Source: Kaustia mangrovi
Lineage (GTDB): Bacteria > Pseudomonadota > Alphaproteobacteria > Rhizobiales > Im1
DNA: 64,000 nucleotides
NCBI RefSeq assembly: GCF_015482775.1
Contig: NZ_CP058214.1
Coordinates: forward strand, 3,834,501 to 3,898,500
Direction: 5' to 3'
Position numbers and translations under genes: made by a program. Shown here piece after piece: positions 60,624 through 64,000 of this stretch. The notes under the pieces are model-generated. The model saw only the letters and a list, made by a program, of their open reading frames with translations, did not search any database and had not been told where the DNA came from. The number at the start of each line of letters is the position of its first letter. Position 1 is the first letter of the stretch.

Positions 60624-61985
60624 TCATGCGCGCTCGAAGCCGCGGGCGATCTCGTAGTCCGTCACGACACGCTCGAAATCCTCGATCTCAACCTCGGCGA
60701 CGCGGGCGTAATGGTCGATCACGTCGTCGCCCATCGCCGCGCGCAGCATGGCCGAATTCATCAGCGCATGCCGTGTGTCGCGCAGGTTGGTCGGGATCGC
60801 GCCGGTCTCGCCGGCATAGGCGTCGCCGCTATAGGGCGGTTCGAGCTCCAGCTTCTCCTCGATGCCCGCTATTCCCGCCGCGATCTGGGCGGCCATGGCC
60901 AGATAGGGGTTCAGGTCCGATCCGCCGATGCGGCATTCCACCCGGACCGCCTTCGTGCCGTCGCCGCACAGGCGGAAGCCGGCAGTGCGGTTGTCGACCG
61001 ACCAGATGGTGCGGGTCGGCGCGAAGGTGCCCTTCACGAAGCGCTTGTAGCTGTTGACGTAGGGCGCCAGGAAATAGGTGTATTCGGAGGCGTATTTCAG
61101 AAGCCCGGCCATGTAGGTCTTCATCAGCGCCGACATGCCGAGGCTGTCCTCGGGATCGTAGAAGGCGGGCTCGCCGTCCTTCCAGAGCGACTGATGCACA
61201 TGGCTCGACGAGCCGACCATGGAATGGGACCATTTGGCGAGAAAGCTGGCGGCGTGCCCCTGCGCCCAGGCGATCTCCTTCACGGCATGCTTGGCGATGG
61301 TGTGGTGGTCGGCGGTGTCCAGCGCGCCGGCATATTTGATGTTCAGCTCCTCCTGGCCGGCTTCCGCTTCGCCCTTCGAATTCTCGATCGGAATGCCCGC
61401 CGCCCGCAGATGGTTGCGGACGGGGCGCATGACGTGCTCCTCCTTGGTGGTCTGGAGGATGTGGTAGTCCTCGTTGTAGCCCGAGATCGGCGCCAGGGCC
61501 CGGTAGCCGGATTTGCGGATCTCCTCGAAGCTCTTCTCGAACAGGAAGAACTCCAGTTCGCTCGCCATCATCGCCTCGAAGCCCATCTCCTCCAGCCGGC
61601 GCAACTGGCGCTTGAGCATGGCGCGCGGCGAATGGGGGATTTCGGCGTGAGTGTGATGGTCCAGCACGTCGCACAGCACGAGAGCCGTGCCCTCGATCCA
61701 CGGCACGGGGCGCAGCGTCTCGAGATCGGGCTTCATCACATAGTCGCCGTAGCCGGCCTTCCAGCTCGTCGCCGCAAAGCCCTCGGGCGTGGCCATCTCC
61801 AGATCGGTCGCCAGCAGGTAATTGCAGCAATGCGTTCCCTCCCAGGCGCTTTCCACGAAATGCTCCGCCTGGAAGCGCTTGCCCATCAGGCGTCCCTGCA
61901 TGTCGACGATGCAGGCGAGCACGGTATCGATCTCACCGGAGCTTACCTTGGTCTTCAGCGTTCCGAAGGGCAGGGCGGCGGGCAT
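60624..61985 (-). CDS. Gamma-glutamyl-amine ligase (glutamine synthetase family, PuuA/GlnT-like)
   Basis: This 453-residue cytoplasmic enzyme keeps glutamine synthetase metal sites in ASELEFFLF (Glu143, Glu145), GEAEAGQEELNIKYAG (Glu212) and the ATP/ammonia-site segments SSHVHQSLW and DNRTAGFRL, then GGSDLNPYLAMAAQ. The N-terminal domain is not that of assimilatory GlnA. It is closer to PuuA, IpuC and GlnT, which ligate glutamate to an amine or amino alcohol using ATP. The TRAP transporter genes lie upstream and the aldehyde and alcohol dehydrogenases downstream, all co-oriented. The start at 61985 was chosen where similarity begins. Confidence 0.88.
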   Translation of the reverse strand: MPAALPFGTLKTKVSSGEIDTVLACIVDMQGRLMGKRFQAEHFVESAWEGTHCCNYLLATDLEMATPEGFAATSWKAGYGDYVMKPDLETLRPVPWIEGTALVLCDVLDHHTHAEIPHSPRAMLKRQLRRLEEMGFEAMMASELEFFLFEKSFEEIRKSGYRALAPISGYNEDYHILQTTKEEHVMRPVRNHLRAAGIPIENSKGEAEAGQEELNIKYAGALDTADHHTIAKHAVKEIAWAQGHAASFLAKWSHSMVGSSSHVHQSLWKDGEPAFYDPEDSLGMSALMKTYMAGLLKYASEYTYFLAPYVNSYKRFVKGTFAPTRTIWSVDNRTAGFRLCGDGTKAVRVECRIGGSDLNPYLAMAAQIAAGIAGIEEKLELEPPYSGDAYAGETGAIPTNLRDTRHALMNSAMLRAAMGDDVIDHYARVAEVEIEDFERVVTDYEIARGFERA

Positions 61986-62080
61986 GGGGCTTGGCTCCGT
62001 AGGGGTAGTAACAGGGGCGTGTCGGATGGCGCGTGCGGAAGAGGGGCCGGGCCCCGACGCGGGGCCCGGCCAGGGCGGTC

Positions 62081-63124
62081 CTAGACCTTGCCGTAGCGGT
62101 AGGGCCGCCCGGCCTTGCGCATATTGTCGTTGTACTGCCGGATGATCTCGACCACTTTCGCGCGGGTTTCGGAGGTCTCGGCGATCTCGTCCCAGAACTC
62201 GTGGGCGGCGGCCTCGACCTTCTCCCATTCGGCGTCGTCGATGGTGGTCAGCTTGAGGTCGGTGCCTTCGACGCGCAGGCGGGCCTCGCCGCCCCAGTAC
62301 CACCACTGGCGGTGATAGTGGGAGTCGTTCATGCAGACCTGAAGCAGCATCTTCAGGCGGTCGGGCAGCTCGTTCCAGCGCTCCATATTGGCAAAGAAGT
62401 GCCCGATCCACGCACCGGAGATGTTGTTGGTCAGGAAGTAGTCTGTGACCTTCGACCAGCCGGAGGTGTAATCCTCCGTGATGCCGGACCAGGCCAGGCC
62501 GTCGAGCTCGCCCGTCTGCAGCGCCACCTCGGCGTCCTCCCACGGGATCGTCACCGGCACCACGCCGAAGCGCTGCAGGAAGCGGCCGGCGGTCGGGAAG
62601 GTGAAGATCTTGAGGCCCTTGAGATCGTCGAGGCTCTTGATCGGCTTCTTGGTGGCGAAGTTGCACGGGTCCCACGATCCCGCCGAGATGTGCTTGACGC
62701 CGACCTTCTCGTATTCCGCCTTCCAGATCTCGTCGAGGCCGTATTCCTGGAAGAGAACCGGCACGTCGAGGCTGTAGCGCAGCGCGAAGGGGAAGTAGCC
62801 GCCGAACACCGTCACCTGGGTGGGGCTGGCCATGGAGTCGTCGTCGGACTGCACCGCGTCGATGGTGCCGCTCTGCATGGCGCGGAACAGCTCTCCGGTC
62901 GGCACCAGCTGGTCGGAGGTGTAGAGCTCGATCTGCATCTCGTCGCCGGCGATCGTGTTGAACTTCTCGATCATCGGCTTGATGACCTGCTCGGCCAGCG
63001 CCGGGCCGGCATAGGTCTGCAGTCGCCACTTGATCTTGGGCTGTGCGGCCCTGACGGCGGGAGCGGCCAGCGCGGCGGCGGCGCCCGCGCCCGCAGTGGT
63101 CAGAAATTTCCGTCTGGAAGTCAT
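62081..63124 (-). CDS. TRAP transporter solute-binding protein (DctP family)
   Basis: This 347-residue periplasmic protein has a Tat-like signal (TSRRKFLTTAGAGAAAALAAP). The DctP fold is shown by WRLQTYAGPALAEQVIKPM, GTIDAVQSDDDSM, DDLKGLKIFTFPTAGRFLQ and ALQTGELDGLAWSG. The Arg in GRFLQRF probably clamps the carboxylate of the ligand. ATG 63124 is preceded by GGAGAAGGA, which falls inside the reading frame of the longer start (63139). It serves the DctM permease 61 bp upstream. The small DctQ subunit is not seen in the window. Confidence 0.88.
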   Translation of the reverse strand: MTSRRKFLTTAGAGAAAALAAPAVRAAQPKIKWRLQTYAGPALAEQVIKPMIEKFNTIAGDEMQIELYTSDQLVPTGELFRAMQSGTIDAVQSDDDSMASPTQVTVFGGYFPFALRYSLDVPVLFQEYGLDEIWKAEYEKVGVKHISAGSWDPCNFATKKPIKSLDDLKGLKIFTFPTAGRFLQRFGVVPVTIPWEDAEVALQTGELDGLAWSGITEDYTSGWSKVTDYFLTNNISGAWIGHFFANMERWNELPDRLKMLLQVCMNDSHYHRQWWYWGGEARLRVEGTDLKLTTIDDAEWEKVEAAAHEFWDEIAETSETRAKVVEIIRQYNDNMRKAGRPYRYGKV

Positions 63125-63185
63125 CGTCCTTCTCCTCATTGAGCTCGGTCTTGCCTCGCAACGCTCCCTTTGGGAGTTCTTCTTG

Positions 63186-64000
63186 TTATCCGCTGTAGAT
63201 GAAGGTCGGCAGCCACAGCGCGATCTCGGGGAACATCATGTTGACGGCCAGCGCCAGGATCATCACGGCCACGAAGGGGACGATCGAGCCGTAGATGTCG
63301 CGCATGCCGATTTCGGGCGGCGCCATGGCGCGCATCAGGAACAGATTGTAGCCGAAAGGCGGCGTCATGTACGCGATCTGGGTGGTGATCGTGTAGAGCA
63401 CGCCGTACCAGATCAGGTTGAACCCCAGATGGTCGACCAGCGGGATGTAGAGCGGCGCCACGATCACCAGCATTGCAGTGTCGTCCAGGAACGTGCCCAT
63501 GAGCAGGAAGCTGAGCTGCATCAGGATCAGGATCGTCCACGGGCTCAGCCCCAGCCGCTCGGTGAACAGGGTCTCGATGGCGTGCACCGCGCCCAGCCCG
63601 TCGAAGACGGCGCCGAACCCCATGGCCGCCATGATGATCAGCATGAACATGCAGCTGATCGCGAGCGTGGAGCGGACCGAGACCTCGAAGACCTTCCAGG
63701 TCATGCGCCGCCTCAGGACGGCGGCCAGGAACGCGGTCATCGCGCCGATGGCGGAGCTTTCGGTCAGCGACGTCCAGCCCTTCACGAAGGGGAACATCAT
63801 GGCGAAGAAGATGATCAGCGGCAGGACGCCTGCGCTCAGGAGCCGCAGCTTCTCGCGTGTGGTGACGTTGGCGCGCTCCTCGCGGCTGAGCGCCGGGCCG
63901 AGCGACGGCGTGATGCGGCAGCGGATGTAGATATAGACGATGAACATCGTCGCCATCAGCAGGCCCGGGATCACGCCCGCCAGCCAGAGCTGGCCGACCG
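63186..64000 (-). CDS. TRAP transporter large permease (DctM), C-terminal part (runs off the window)
   Basis: The frame is open to base 64000 and encodes the C-terminal 271 residues of a DctM permease. VIPGLLMATMFIVYIYIRCR is followed by LSAGVLPLIIFFAMMF, LTESSAIGAMTAFLAAVL, LGTFLDDTAMLVIVAPLYIPL and YMTPPFGYNLFLMRA. These polytopic inner-membrane proteins use a sodium or proton gradient. The N-terminus lies outside the window, and DctQ may too. Order on the minus strand is permease, binding protein, ligase, dehydrogenases. Confidence 0.9.
   Translation of the reverse strand, partial: VGQLWLAGVIPGLLMATMFIVYIYIRCRITPSLGPALSREERANVTTREKLRLLSAGVLPLIIFFAMMFPFVKGWTSLTESSAIGAMTAFLAAVLRRRMTWKVFEVSVRSTLAISCMFMLIIMAAMGFGAVFDGLGAVHAIETLFTERLGLSPWTILILMQLSFLLMGTFLDDTAMLVIVAPLYIPLVDHLGFNLIWYGVLYTITTQIAYMTPPFGYNLFLMRAMAPPEIGMRDIYGSIVPFVAVMILALAVNMMFPEIALWLPTFIYSG

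Overview
This window reads as a chromosomal segment of a GC-rich alphaproteobacterium, most likely in or near the Hyphomicrobiales (rhizobia and relatives). The base for this is the uniformly high GC, dense gene packing with many ATGA start/stop overlaps, Tat-type solute-binding proteins, hopanoid genes (hpnB, hpnC), and a corrinoid methyltransferase cluster with DUF1638 and virulence-factor-domain partners, a combination I associate with that group. No rRNA, tRNA, CRISPR, phage or insertion-sequence genes were seen. Genus-level placement is not possible from the sequence alone.

Layout. 1-2032 (minus): end of a hopanoid-type operon (alpha/beta hydrolase, hpnC, partial hpnB). 2422-9243 (plus): a polyamine operon with an SpuC-like putrescine aminotransferase, a complete PotFHIG/PotDBCA-type ABC importer and an agmatinase-family ureohydrolase. 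9533-13858 (minus): a secreted CNPC-repeat protein, a cupredoxin-like secreted protein, a conserved hypothetical, an alpha/beta hydrolase and alanine dehydrogenase. 14072-27163 (both strands): a corrinoid-dependent demethylation cluster with a Bmt-like methyltransferase, a corrinoid protein, a haloacid-dehalogenase-like protein, DUF1638, GFA, two MttB-family methyltransferases without pyrrolysine, an iron-sulfur ASKHA activator, a pterin:corrinoid methyltransferase, a virulence-factor-domain protein and an orphan oligopeptide-type binding protein. 27226-28280: a divergent XRE-cupin regulator and YdcZ-type transporter.

28296-38112 (minus): an unusual ABC exporter pair, a NUDIX hydrolase, a frameshifted pbpC and a giant alpha-2-macroglobulin. 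38275-42941 (minus): a complete branched-chain-type ABC importer. 43195-48710: a serine hydrolase, a FetAB exporter, and a MarR regulator divergent from a GST-GST-glyoxalase operon. 48817-64000 (all minus): a 15-kb run of catabolic genes. It contains a second polyamine-type ABC importer followed by a GT1 glycosyltransferase, two tandem cupins and an aldehyde dehydrogenase. It also contains a GntR regulator, an iron alcohol dehydrogenase, an aldehyde dehydrogenase, a gamma-glutamyl-amine ligase of the glutamine synthetase family, and a TRAP transporter that runs off the window.

How it fits together. Most of the window takes up and dismantles small nitrogenous compounds. Putrescine or agmatine are handled by the first Pot operon. 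Methylated (quaternary) amines are probably stripped of methyl groups by the MttB/corrinoid module and passed to tetrahydrofolate or homocysteine. Amines or amino alcohols are probably gamma-glutamylated and then oxidised by the TRAP-linked genes. The most notable points are the corrinoid module with its RNA hairpin over a ribosome-binding site, the CNPC-repeat/cupredoxin pair, the broken pbpC, the tandem duplication of the potB start, and the glycosyltransferase embedded in a catabolic operon.
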